Positions 52,306-64,000 of a DNA stretch of 64,000 bases are shown one piece after another. The position numbers and the translations under genes are program-made. The notes under the pieces are model-generated. The model saw only the letters and a list, made by a program, of their open reading frames with translations, was not told the origin of the DNA and did no database searches. The stretch's first letter is position 1. Every line of letters starts with the position of its first letter. The DNA is from Ptiloglossa arizonensis (taxonomy: Eukaryota > Arthropoda > Insecta > Hymenoptera > Colletidae), in NCBI RefSeq assembly GCF_051014685.1, contig NC_135060.1, positions 496,001-560,000 of the forward strand, written 5' to 3'.

Positions 52306-54231
52306 ATGACCAGCAAAGAAGAACTCAACTATTGCTACGATTTTGTTATGAAGCTTACCGTTGAAGCAGGAAAGGTACTTTATTTAATTAAATTCCTCTT
52401 ATATATATTCGTCATTGAAGAAATGTTAAAATTTTACAAATAGTGAGTATTGTTTACACAATAACTCTTCGTATTTACAAGCAAGCGAAACTTAATTTAC
52501 TTCGCAAAGGTGTAAAATTAACAGCAAACAATTCTGGCAATTTCCGTTCAATTTTGATAAACTTTTATCGTGTATCACGGAAATGACGCGCAAGTATTAT
52601 ATGATAGATTTATTACCGTTGAACAACGTCTATGTATAGTTATAAATGTTATCAACTATGAAACACAATTATTGTTTCATACATAGTACCGATATCGCGG
52701 TGCAAAGAATTCTGGAAAAATTTACTTAAAAGCCATCGCACCGTTAATGTCAGATTTTGTTGTACGACTTGTGTTAGATAAAATTCGATCCCGTGAATCT
52801 ATAGATTGAAACACAAAATGATATATTCGCATTCATATTTAAGTAATTTATTTTAAAAATAAATGTACGTATGTCGCTTCGCAATTTGAAACAGGGAGAC
52901 ATTCTTACACCGATACGGGAAACAAAACGAAGTAGGTGAATATTTTTTAGATAATTCGGGATGCTATTCAAGGATGGAAAAATATAGAGACCAAAGCTGG
53001 GGATTGGGATCTAGTGACACAGTATGACAAAGAATTGGAAGGGATATTGATAAACGGTATAGCGAAGAAATTTCCAGAACATAAGTACTTGTTCCTCGGT
53101 TTATAAAAAGAAGCAATGAAACGTTTCGAATTGATACTTATGTTTGCACATTTTATAGATTTATCGGCGAAGAAACCGTTTCGTCTACGAATCATTTACC
53201 GGATCTAACCGACGACCCAACATGGATTATTGATCCGATCGATGGAACCACAAACTTCGTTCATTCTTTTCCTTTCACTTGCATATCGATCGCATTAGCG
53301 GTGAAAAAGGAATTAGAAATTGGTATTGTCTACAATCCCGTACTGGAACAATTGTTCATGGCCAGGAGGGGACACGGAGCTTTTCTGAATGGAAAACCAA
53401 TTAAGAGCTCCAAAACTGAAAGTAAGCTACCTTTGAAGTGTCTTACGGCGAGTGAGTCGAGTGTGGTTTACAGTAGGACGAGTCATACATTATTATTTAC
53501 AGGACGAATCAGTCCTTTATTTCTTTTTTAATTCCGACGAAAGTAATCTCTGTGCCCTAAATCGACCGATTAGAATGTTAACGTCACTTGCATCGCAATG
53601 GTCGTCTATTTTCAGGACTGGAGGAATCGTTACTGTGCCTAGAGGCGTCCTATGCAACAATTGAGAATATCAGAGACATTATTCTTGGAAGAATGGAGGC
53701 TTTCGTTTCGGTAGCTCACGGAATACGAACTATGGGATCAGCAGCGCTAACTCTTTGTTACGTGGCAATGGGCGCAACAGAAGCTTATCACACTGACAAC
53801 CTGATGCCTTGGGATGTGGCCGCTGGTGTACTTATAATCAGGGAAGCTGATGGAGTAGTGATAGATACAAACGGTTTGTATTAAACTGCATGCTTCCTTC
53901 CTAAGCTGGGGAACGAACTAAACATAATTTCTGAGCTTCGAGACCTCTTGTGTATATTTTACTTCCTCCCAATTTACTTACCCCGTACACACATTTGACG
54001 ATATTTATTTAATAAATAATAACTTGATCCACCTCTTTTCATTTAAACGATTTAAGTTATTATATGCTACAACTCTTTATAAACACTGTTTCAGGCGGAC
54101 AATTCAATATCATGTTACCAAAAGTAATAGCAGCTGGTAATCACAAATTGGCAAACGACCTGGTAACGCTGATCAAGAAAGCTGATTCTAAGACCCTGCA
54201 AAAGAAGTTAGCACATAAAAGGACAAAATAA
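52306..54231 (+). CDS. Inositol monophosphatase, tandem copy 1
   Basis: Exons 52306-52374, 52951-53084, 53159-53421, 53616-53873 and 54095-54231 give 286 residues, normal for IMPA proteins (about 277). Metal and catalytic motifs are intact: FIGEE, WIIDPIDGTTNFVHSFPF and, late, WDVAAGVLIIREA. Family knowledge: the Mg-dependent enzyme removes phosphate from inositol monophosphates in the cytosol and is lithium-sensitive. The start MTSKEELNYC was chosen because it matches the start of copy 2 in length and spacing. Exons 1-3 have exactly the same lengths as copy 2 (69, 134 and 263 nt). In copy 2 the equivalent of exon 4 is split by an extra intron. Confidence 0.93.
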
Positions 54232-55963
54232 ATGTTCTTGCACGAAAGATTACGTAATATTGATAACAAGTAGCTCGCGATAATTTTTGTTACACTGTAA
54301 AGGGTATAACCGAATAGAGGAATCGAAGAGTCTCTATACAAAATTGACGACTGATCTAAATAAACAATTTGTGTCAAATTTTAACTCCGTATCTCGATGG
54401 GATAGTATTAATACGTTCCGCGCTGGATGAATCGTATACGCCCCACTTTAAACTTTCCGTTCAAATCGTTTGAAATTTTCGCTATTAAATAAGAATTAAA
54501 AAAATTTCTTTTTAGGAAATTATGTATCGATGTCTAAATATCGTGTATAAATAGTTATACGGTGGATTGTTTACGCTCTACATGGTGTGCCGATCACGTA
54601 ACAATAATATATTACGGTACGAGTAGTATTATGCAGAACAAGATAACGTGTCTTGAATTAAGAATATGACTGACAGTGAATCCGATACCCTGTAACGAAG
54701 ATCGTAATAATGGTTATGTATCGATGATATTTGAAATAAAATATTCGATTGAAAATTAATTCTAATACCATTCAATAATGTTACATAGATGTACGATACC
54801 CACATCGAAGCATAAGTTAAGCGAAATTTTTAATCCCCTATTTGATGACTGTACACTTTCGTTTAACATTATTTATAATTATCGCAACGATGTACTATTA
54901 TTTTCCAATTCTTGATACGCGAAGCCACCGAACTGATTAACAAATTTATCGCAAGAAATCAAATTACAATGCTAAAAAGGTGTCGGCAAGTAGCTTATTA
55001 ATGTTAATTGTGTTAATTCTCTGCGGGGAAACGCGTTGAGCGATGGATATCCCATTATTCGTAGCTGTTCCAAGGTACACGATCCGTCGTTAATGTTTTT
55101 TAACTTAATATATTTTTATACACTCCAAAGGAACGATACCTTTTATTAATTTTGTTACAAAAAATTGTACTTTAAGGGTTTCGAGCGTACGATACCTCTC
55201 GAAGCAGGGCCCGATACGAATACCTGGTTCGTGGAAACGAGTATGTATCATCGTTTCAATGATATTTCAGTTATCTTCGATCTTTCTTCCTTGGAAGAAG
55301 AAAACCGGTTTAACATCGGATGCGGTAACTCCAATACGAAAATCGACAACTAAATCTGATAATAATTTTTAGCAGATCAGAAATAATCGAAATAACTTCG
55401 TTATTTGAAAAAATGGATACTTCGAATGAACTTTTAAATAATAAGTATTTAAGAATATGTCAACATACACGTGATTGATTTTCAGCTCGTCTTTTAACAG
55501 CAAAAGGGTTTTAGCAATCCCACCCGCAACAAGAAAATCTGTGAACAAACCTATTCTCACCTCGATCTAGAATCGACGGAAGATGTTCCTGCATCCGGTT
55601 AGATCGGAAGAAAATTAAACACGGTGCAAGGATCAAGATCGATATTGTACGAAGAGTTATATTTTATGTACAAAAACAATTAAGCGATTCAAAACAACGA
55701 ATACAGCTTCGGATGAAGTGTGTCACCGATCAAACTATAATACAAACTACAAACTTCAAATTCGTTGCGGAACGAACCTCAGGGTTCGCTAGCTATTACG
55801 CGCGTGATACATCTTAGATAAGAAGTCTCCTTGAATGATTAGTTTCAGCCAGCGATGTCCTTTGCGCGGTACTGTATCATGGGTGATAAGAAAATCACAG
55901 CTTGAGGCCTGTGCATCGTTTGATCGTTCAGTCGTTCGGTTGAAAGCCTCGAAATCGGTAACA
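54232..55963. other. Intergenic spacer and upstream region of IMPase 2
   Basis: No gene is supported. The last 150 bases include an in-frame upstream ATG at 55835, but a stop-free path into the MSSEQ start is less likely than a 5' UTR. Confidence 0.5.
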
Positions 55964-58483
55964 ATGTCGAGCGAGCAGGATATTCAGAATTACTTTGAGG
56001 TTGCCAAGGAGCTAACCTTGAAGGCAGGTGAGGTGAGTCAGTCGCTTCCTTCTTTTAGTGAAATTCTGTTGACGTTACAAAGTGACAAGACGCAACCGTA
56101 CGTAAAGTTGACATTTGCACCGAGTATTTGTATATTTTTTCTTCTAATTTTACCTTTACCTTCTCGACAAAACCCTTTGCGTTTAATTTCACAATTTATT
56201 TTGCGATAATTACACTTATAAATGTTCGTAAAAATTAAATAAAAAAGTAAGCAATCTTGGTCCATTGTCCGCGAAAACTAAAATGTTTATCTACCCGATG
56301 TTTTCTTCAACTCGAGTATTCGAAATTTAAATAATATCAACGCTCGAGTATATTCGAAAGCAATTAGTTAAAATTTTGTTTCCAAGAAGACACATTAGAA
56401 TGTAACCTTATCAAAATGTAACATTTTCGTAAAGAACCCAGAAGACGCTAATCGGTGAATTTTAAATCTACGATATTTGTCGATGTGTCATTATTGCATC
56501 AATTGTGAAACACACAAGTAGTAATACCGACCCAACGTGTATGTCTTTCCAAACATTTTATTACATTTTATTACATTTTAAAAAGAACGTTTATACCGTT
56601 ATATTTTTTATCTTCCTCGACAATAAATGCAAAATATTTTTTTCCTCTCCTAACTAAAATACAAAAAGAAGGAGTTGTTGTATCTAGCGAGGAATTTATA
56701 ATATACACAACGTAAACGAAGCTAATTTAAATTATTTTTATAGACCAAACAAAATCTTACTTCGTTGTATAAATAATAGCCTAGATGCAAACAGAAAAAA
56801 GATTACATATAGAAAACAATGAATCCATTAATGACTGGTCTTTACTTATCTTTGAATGTGGACACTTATCAGATAAACTCAGGCAAGACAAACAATACCG
56901 ATCTTAGTGATCGTCAATTTATTTTATGTTCGTCTTTGCCTTATTTTATTGGCAGATATTTAAATGCGGCTTCGAAGGCGAAAAAACTGTCGAAACCAAG
57001 ACATTCGAGTGGGATTTGGTAACCAATTATGACATCAAAATTGAAGAAATGTTAACGAGAAGTTTGAAAGAAAAATTCCCCGACCACGAGTGAGTCGTAA
57101 AGACCGTTTACTTAGTATTTGAATAGGCAGTTTGTAACGACGAAAGCAAATTCTACAATCACAAAATATTACAGATTTATCGGCGAGGAAACAGCAGCTG
57201 AAACGAAAGAGAAACCGATATTGACGAACAAACCGACCTGGATCATAGATCCCATTGATGGAACTATAAATTACGTGAATTCGTTTCCGTGTACATGTAT
57301 CTCCGTTGGTCTGGCAGTTTGTAAGCAGCTCGTAATAGGAATAATTTACAATCCACTGAGCTCAGAATTGTACACTGCGATTAAGGGGAAAGGGGCGTTT
57401 TTAAATGGCAAACCTATCAAGAGCTCCTGCGTTACCGGTAAACCTCCAAATCTTCGAATAATAAACTTTCGAACGAAATTAGAGAATTCGTTCGAAATTA
57501 TCGGTGCATTCGTTTCAATGATTGAACGAACACGTTTACACAGTCTACCGTGAACTATTACAATGTAACGGATAATTGAAGAACTTAAAATTAGTCATCT
57601 ATTTCTGAAACGTAGTTTCTGATCGTTTTATATCGGGCAGCGTAATTACGAAGTTTCTTTCGTAATTTTCATTATTCATTGCCGCATAAAAACAGACACA
57701 AGGATACTATTAAAAAAGATTACTACTGACCAAACTTTCTCACGCAGATTATTTCTTGCAGAACTAAAGAAGGCTTTGGTAGAACTCGAACTGTATTCGT
57801 TGCGCTTTCATACGAAAAGTCGGGACATCAATGTAGGCAGATTCGAAACTATTCTTACATCTTGTCGAGGGTAAGAGTAAACGATTAAATCTCATTTAAA
57901 TATTTATCTTCGTTCCGTCGAATTGTATCGTTCTTTTCGAGAAAACACGCTAAACGATCTGGGACGAAAGTTTGTCAACTCGAGAAGAACAATCGAAGAC
58001 TATAATTTCGTGCCGAATAATGAATTGGTTAATTTTATATACATTCAGAGTTAGATACATAGGATCAGCTGCACTGTCTCTGGCGTACATAGCGAAAGGT
58101 GCGTTGGATTGCTTGCAAATGGACAACCTTTGTCCTTGGGACGTTGCAGCGGGAGTGTTGCTCGTTCGTGAAGCTGGCGGTACAGTCATTGACACAAAAG
58201 GTATCGAGATAGCAAAAAGAGGAAGAGAACCAGATATTAAAATAAAAATAACTAGCTCCGATATTCAATTTAATATACAGATTAGGGACGAGTATCGATA
58301 TAAGATCTTGTATTTCGAACGATTTGAAAGTTTTCGTATTTAAAATTCTTTACAGGAGAGGAGTACAATTTTATGCGACCAAACACAATTGCCGCTGGAA
58401 ACGAGAAGCTGGCGTTAGAATTAAAGCAACTGATAGTCGAGACTGATTTGAAAATAATGCGGAAAAGATTGACAAGGACTTAA
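55964..58483 (+). CDS. Inositol monophosphatase, tandem copy 2 (diverged)
   Basis: Exons 55964-56032, 56956-57089, 57175-57437, 57762-57870, 58049-58200 and 58356-58483 give 284 residues. FIGEE and the metal ligands of WIIDPIDG are intact, but the next residues are TINYVN where copy 1 has TTNFVH. WDVAAGVLLVREAGG is present. Residues encoded by exon 4 (ELYSLRFHTKSRDINVGRF) and the join to exon 5 (CRGVRYIGS instead of AHGIRTMGS) differ strongly from the family pattern, a region near the substrate pocket. It may be an active paralog with altered substrate choice; the sequence alone does not decide. Introns are much larger at the first position (923 bp) than in copy 1. Confidence 0.9.
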
Positions 58484-59750
58484 TCGGATGACAAGTTAAA
58501 CATTTGTAAAATAGTAACGGGTCTCGAAAACACACATTGGGTGGGCTGACAATTTTAAAATATAAAAACTGGTTATCGATTATCATATACTTGTAGGAAG
58601 AATAAATTGAAGAATAAATTATAGTTTTAATTGTTTTGAAACTAATTTGTTCCGTTCCGGGTGAAACTTATTGCTTATGTTCTGTAGTTAGACGTGGACG
58701 GAACTTGTCTCTTTCCGATTTTAACACTAGGTCTACCAAGGGGATCAATTTCACTTGTTTCGAACTTCTGTTTAAAATTATTCAATTATTAACGGTGTCT
58801 TTGCCTACAATATTCGTGGACAATTATCAAAATAGACAACTAATGGTACTTGTAAATTAATTTGCCCTTTCTCCATTTAACTTCGAAGATACGTATACGA
58901 TCAGATACAAATAGTATTGTATTTACCGTCGATAGTTCTAGCGTTGATTTATGTTTTGAATAACCGATTACGGATTCCTGTTTCTGTGTGTAAAATATTA
59001 GGTGCAATAACTCGATAATTTTAACGATTCCAGCGGTACAAGCAATTAAAATTATCTAATACCTTGAAATATGTATTATGAATATCTAATCTCTGTCATC
59101 GAAGCGCCCGTAACGTAGACGATATAAGCGGACGATTCGTGTGTTCGATTTTGTTTTAAATTATTTTCTTTTACAACTGTAACAAGAATATGTATGATTT
59201 CGCATTTTGGTCGTACATACATTAAAAGCATAGAAACAGTCGGTATCACGGACACATCCATAGGTACACGGTCCAAGTGTATCGTGTTTCACTTGCAACA
59301 GAGAAATACCTTTTACAGCAATTTCTAGATACCATTATTAAATATTGTGTAAGAATGATAATTCATATTTTTAGTATGGACTTAGAAAGATTTTTCGCCC
59401 TAGTTTATAAAGTTCACCAAATAATTATTTGATATTTGGCAGTCGGTCTGGTTTGCGTTAATAATCGGTGTCGACATTTTTTATAAACTCTACTTTCATT
59501 CCTAAAATAATTCAGCGAGTTTGATTTTATCTTTACACCTTTTCTTATTTCCGTTGCCGATATATTTTGTCCCCACGCGTCGTTGCTGTATTTTATCCTT
59601 CCTTTTAATTTTTAATTGTTACCTATTTCATTGTAGCATTTGTTGCGAAATTAATTACACTTTGAAAAATATTTTGTAATTTTGACCAAGTTACTTTCTC
59701 AAAAGAAATTGCACGAACACTCGTGCATATCGCTAATGCAATTGTAAATG

Positions 59751-59755
<5 letters not shown>

Positions 59756-59785
<30 letters not shown>
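59756..59785. repeat. 30-base poly(A) run
   Basis: A homopolymer next to a tRNA-like sequence on the minus strand, where it reads as poly(T). Confidence 0.95.
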
Positions 59786-59787
<2 letters not shown>

Positions 59788-59799
59788 CATTAACATATA

Positions 59800-59865
59800 A
59801 ATATACGGGATATAAACCCGTGACCTCGAGCACACGACCGCTCGGTTATACTATTTACGTCACGA
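59800..59865 (-). mobile_element. tRNA-like (SINE or tRNA relic) sequence
   Basis: On the minus strand, TATAACCGAGCGGTCG resembles a pol III A box of a Leu/Ser-type tRNA, and GGTCACGGGTTTATATCCC resembles a B box about 20 bases later. The anticodon arm is missing, so it is not a functional tRNA. A T-rich tract follows. It could be a tRNA-derived SINE head or a decayed tRNA. Confidence 0.3.
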
Positions 59866-62800
59866 TCAATTCGATGATAACGTTCAATATTCATTGTATT
59901 CACTGCAAGACATGTTACCTTAACTAAGTACATACATCTCCGAAATTATCGATATATTTCATTTAATAATTTATACATAACAGGGATTTGAAATCAACCA
60001 TTCTAAAGAGTAAGTAAATTTATAAAAAAAATAAGCAATTTAGGTCTGTGATTCTTCATAGAAATGAATATATGTGGGAGTCATTACAGACTCTGATACA
60101 ATTTCGCAAAATTACGTAAATATTTTTCATTAGATCTGTACACGTATCATTGTCCGTAGTATGTCTCGTGTATCGCTGAGGTACTGGACCGAAAAGTAAG
60201 GTCATCTTTCCAAGTCCCTCGATGAGTAAACAACAAAAAGTTACTAACGATATTCTTCTATTTTTCGATTCCGAAGGATAAATCACCTCCTATATCAAAG
60301 GCAACCATTTCGTGTATATCTAAGCGGAGGTCTGTAAATTAGCAATAACAATTATTCGAAAAAAGTTATATTTTCGGACATATTTTCCTTATCGTGATAC
60401 CCAGATGTTGAAATCGAGCCACAACGATCCACCAAAATTCGTATATCCCAACAAAGTACAATTATAAAAGAATAAAGTAATCCACGGAGAAATTATTATT
60501 ATAAGATTGGAAGTTTTCACCTTCGTAGCGATACAAGGAAAGATGCACTATATTATCTCTCGATGCATACATATAATATACATTAGAAGAAATCTGTTAT
60601 ACGAATTGTAAGAATGTAGACCAGTCGATAGAAAATGCATTTCACAAGTGCATAATAATCGTTTCACCTAAACACTTAATAGTATTCCGTCGAAAGTGCA
60701 AAACTGTCCTTGGAAGATTTACGCGACCTGCGAAAATTACAATTCACGAGAAGTTCTAAAGATCTGCGAAGAGTGTTTTAGGTTTAACCTAACTGATCAA
60801 GGACCACTTGATTCAAGCAAGACACAAGTAACCCACAAATAGGGCACAATTTATTAATTTTAATTTAATTAATTTAATCAACGTTTTCGTCCAACAAAGC
60901 CTGCGAGATACATACAGATTAAACATTCGTTTATTGCGAGAAATAAAACACAGAAAAGGTAATTACGCAAAGAGGAGAGCTAGAGGTGTTGTTACTTCGT
61001 AACATACATTATATTACATTTGATAAACCGTGACGAGTTTAGGTGCTCTACCTACTTACTAGGAATGTTACGAGCTGGACACAAACTTTCTGAATGAGAC
61101 TATGTTCAAAATGTAGGGCACGATGTATCTTCTTATCCATAGAACAGTTTGCTCGAGTCCGACAGATTATAGCCGACAAATATTGATTTATAACTAATCA
61201 GAGAGTAGTGTGTCTAGCTTTATTATGCCTTACAAGTATTTCACTATACGTGTGTTAACGCACTATTAATATTCTTCGAACCAACACATCGTACGTATCG
61301 AAATATAGTATAAAGAGACCACAAGGTTTCTTGTAATTCTTATAGAAGGCAAATCAAACAATCCGGTTTAAACTACCTACGTATCCGTAGATGAGCCACG
61401 AAGAATGCAAAAAACTCAGTTCTAAAGTTTCATTGAAAATTTTACCCGATTAAGCGAAGCGTTACAGTTCTTTACGACTCTGAGTTCTTACGAGTTTTCT
61501 GAAATTGTACTTATCGCCATTGTGATTCTTCTTTTCTGAACTCAAGGACTGTACAATTGGTACTTTACAAGCATCAAATGAATATTCAATGCTCCCATCG
61601 CGTAACTTTATAATCGATATAAATTCTAAAGAATCTGAAACAACATCTGGGAAAACGAATTAAATAATTAACGATTCTACCGACTGAATGTATGTTAATG
61701 AGATTCGCAAAAAACAAGTCTATTATAAATCAAGTCGAGCCTCCATGCGTGATATACACGTATCCTGTTGCAAGTGGTACGTTACTTGAAAGATGGCTGC
61801 GGACACGCTAAAGTGCAATCGAAGGTTAGTCGAGGAAATATAACACAATTCACAGACATCTCAAATTGCAATTGTGAAACTTTACGGCTGAATAAACGTT
61901 GTAGACGAACAAAAAGTTTGGCAAAAGATATAGCAAAGACCGAACCTTACGTAACGAGCAATAGTAAAGACTTACATTTTCATGACCATATACGGCTCAA
62001 GATAATTAAGGTATCACATTCCTGGAGAATTTTACAAAACGATCCAATTATGCATTTAGTATAATATACATACTAAACCGTATATTATTTGGAGCTAAAG
62101 CTCCCAATTTAATTATTTTATAGATACCTGTACGTTAAATTAGAAATAATACAACATTGTAATCGAAACAAATGTCTGGCAGAGTTAATCAGTGTTTTAA
62201 AATGTGAACAAAGTACTGTGTCTTTTACCATGTAACCTCAGTTATTAGTTGTCATTCCAATAAGATGCAGTTACCATCTTATAGGAATCACTGATTATGT
62301 TGATAATGATCTTGATTCTTTCGTTATGTCATTCTCAGGAAATAATACCTGTGAATGCTACATTCGTAGGAGTGAAAAATTCGTATGCAATATTTCACAA
62401 CACAGATCTCAACAAAAGTAAAATAAACTACATTGTAACTACGCACTATTACAAGACATCAATTTAATGCGTATGGAAAATAATGTCGGAATACTTTTTG
62501 TTCGAAACTATAGATTAGTAATTAACATCGACTCTCCGAACGTGTAATAATTTTAAATGAACAATATTGTACTCAACGTGTTCTCCGTTAAAGAAATTTA
62601 CCAAAATTTATTATAGTAACTTCCTTCGGGTAACTGTCAAAGTAACATCAAATTCGGACATTTCCCAATCCAAGCTACAGACTAAAGTGCAATGTAAATT
62701 CCTTAAATTACATTCAGCAACTGCAAATTGCAAAACTAAAAATGAAGCGATATAAAGCTTGCACTTAAACGTTCGCTGCACATTATTATTTCCATTTAGT

Positions 62801-63275
62801 TTCAAAATGGTGTTATCAAACCCGCATCCCATTCTTGGCTCTTAAAATGTGATCATTGTTGGTAAGAGATGAGTTGGGAAAGAAGACAGCGGGGCAATAT
62901 CGGATCATTTCGTAGACAATAAATTATACTTGCCCCAAGTCAACGTTACCGCAAACTTTTATCAAAACTTTTGTTTGCCAAATTAATCGCGCTATCAAAT
63001 CGTGTAACCGTGTGTCTACCTCGTTATCTTGTTGCGAAATTAGAAGAAAAAAGGTCCACGTGCACCGACGAAATGTACGAACGTAAACCGAAAATGCGCA
63101 AGTTGGAAGAGCGCGAAACGACAGATCAAGTCATCCTTGAGTCATTCCTACAGCACATTCTGCACCGAACAAAAACTACACGGTGCTGTTCTACCCGACG
63201 CAGTATCCGTTGATGCGTTTTCCCGTCGAGGATCTCGCCGTTCACCGTTCGCCATTCACCAGGAAGCCTACAGAC

Positions 63276-63341
63276 ATGGCGCGCTACGCTGAGGACGTGT
63301 ACTACGAATTTGCCATTAAGCTGACTCACGAGGCCGCTCAA
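63276..63341 (+). CDS. Inositol monophosphatase, tandem copy 3, first exon only
   Basis: ATG at 63276 opens MARYAEDVYYEFAIKLTHEA, which aligns with the first exons of copy 1 (ELNYCYDFVMKLTVEAGK) and copy 2 (DIQNYFEVAKELTLKAGE) and likewise ends at a phase-0 donor (CAA then GTAAGC). The remaining exons lie beyond the window. An in-frame ATG at 63213 could extend the N-terminus by 21 residues, but the shorter start matches the paralogs. Confidence 0.8.
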
Positions 63342-64000
63342 GTAAGCACATTTCCACCACTATCCCTCGAATCTGGCATCGCGCATCATCCACTTTAAAC
63401 AGGGTGATTGTAAAGACCGGTATCGATTAGAAGTCGCGTCTAAACGAGGATAACTAAAAAGATTGAAAATGTGACACGATTTAGCGAAATGTAATTTCGT
63501 CTGACCGCGTTTTCTCTGCAAATGCAATAATGCACCGGCGACATATTATTGCAATCTTTTTTTGCACTAAATTCTGTAATTTCTCACACGATTAGATTTC
63601 GGTCATCGCGCCGTGTACAAAAGTATCGACACGTTTACACTGTCTATCGTTGTTCTGTATCTTACTATGTTTCTCAATTTTAGAAAAGCTTTTAAATTAA
63701 TTTTACAACGTGGAAAGGTGAATACGAGAAATTTCGATCTTAAAAATAATATATTTTTGTATGTTTTCGTCGAACACTTGTTAGCAGAAATTGAACCCTG
63801 TATTTGAAAATAATTGGGTATTTATTTTGAGATTGATGTCAGTTAGTAATTGTATCGAATCCTTAATTTCCGTGAAATGTAAACATATATGAGAAAATGA
63901 ATTCGGTAGCGAGATAAGCTTCCAGGTTAATATCTGATGCATCGCGTAACACACGCCTTTTTAATGTCCTTGCATTAATACTTCTGCATATATACGAAAT
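63342..64000 (+). other. Intron 1 of IMPase copy 3
   Basis: No second exon matching the ATTCGGGATGC/TTTAAATGCGG type of copies 1 and 2 is seen before the window ends, so the intron is at least 659 bp. Confidence 0.6.

Larger units (their letters stand above)
58484..63275. other. Spacer between IMPase 2 and IMPase 3
   Basis: 4.8 kb without a recognisable gene. The frames (for example 61768-62064 and 62971-63213, +) lack family motifs; the second lies where the 5' UTR of copy 3 would be. GC content rises from about 63.0 kb, consistent with a promoter for the third copy. Confidence 0.5.

Noticed and set aside
61768..62064. 98-codon plus frame between IMPase copies
   Set aside because: No motif, starts at a non-ATG codon, and no flanking exon signals.
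1..64000. CRISPR array, operon-like clusters, rRNA
   Set aside because: The window is eukaryotic with spliced genes; no regular spaced repeats or rRNA sequence were seen.

Overview
The window is eukaryotic: AT-rich, with short introns (mostly 60-700 bp), GT-AG boundaries, long UTR or intergenic stretches and many degraded DNA transposons. The proteins (Rogdi, Rab5, Brahma, SLC17, inositol monophosphatase, CIP2A-like) are animal, and the Rab5 and Brahma sequences read as insect. Base composition, intron style and transposon types suggest a hymenopteran such as a bee or ant; that assignment is inference. All six main gene models below were spliced by hand, and every exon phase closes.

Layout. 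345-3816 (+) rogdi in six exons, with a structured-RNA candidate in intron 1. 3817-16492 is mostly gene-free. It holds a hAT-like remnant (6.3 kb), a Tigger/pogo transposase ORF of 503 codons (10433-11944, -) that has lost two of three catalytic aspartates, a palindrome at 13.4 kb and a retroposon fragment at 15.5 kb. 16493-20525 (+) is an SLC17/sialin-like transporter in seven exons; a non-autonomous Tc1 element lies just before exon 2. 22929-27634 (-) is a ten-exon CIP2A-like gene, tail-to-tail with the transporter. A possible small membrane-protein ORF lies head-to-head with CIP2A at 27.8 kb. 33091-34896 (+) is Rab5 with a GC-AG intron and a 5' UTR region around 29.3-30.0 kb. 34.9-43.0 kb is gene-poor: Rab5 3' side, a GA microsatellite, a piggyBac-like MITE with TTAA duplications, repeats of the Tigger-associated family, a deleted second Tigger copy and an inverted repeat at 41 kb. 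43076-50859 (-) is Brahma (SWI/SNF ATPase) with a very long Gly-Pro-Met repeat at the N-terminus. 52306-54231 and 55964-58483 (+) are two complete inositol monophosphatase paralogs, and the first exon of a third starts at 63276, so the window ends inside a tandem array.

The genes are unrelated housekeeping and signalling genes with no operon-like logic. The only local family is the inositol monophosphatase array. The most unusual items are the intact but catalytically altered Tigger ORF with its partner copy, the Brahma N-terminal repeat, the hairpin-rich RNA candidate in rogdi intron 1, and the Tc1 element against a splice acceptor. I found no CRISPR, no complete tRNA and no rRNA.
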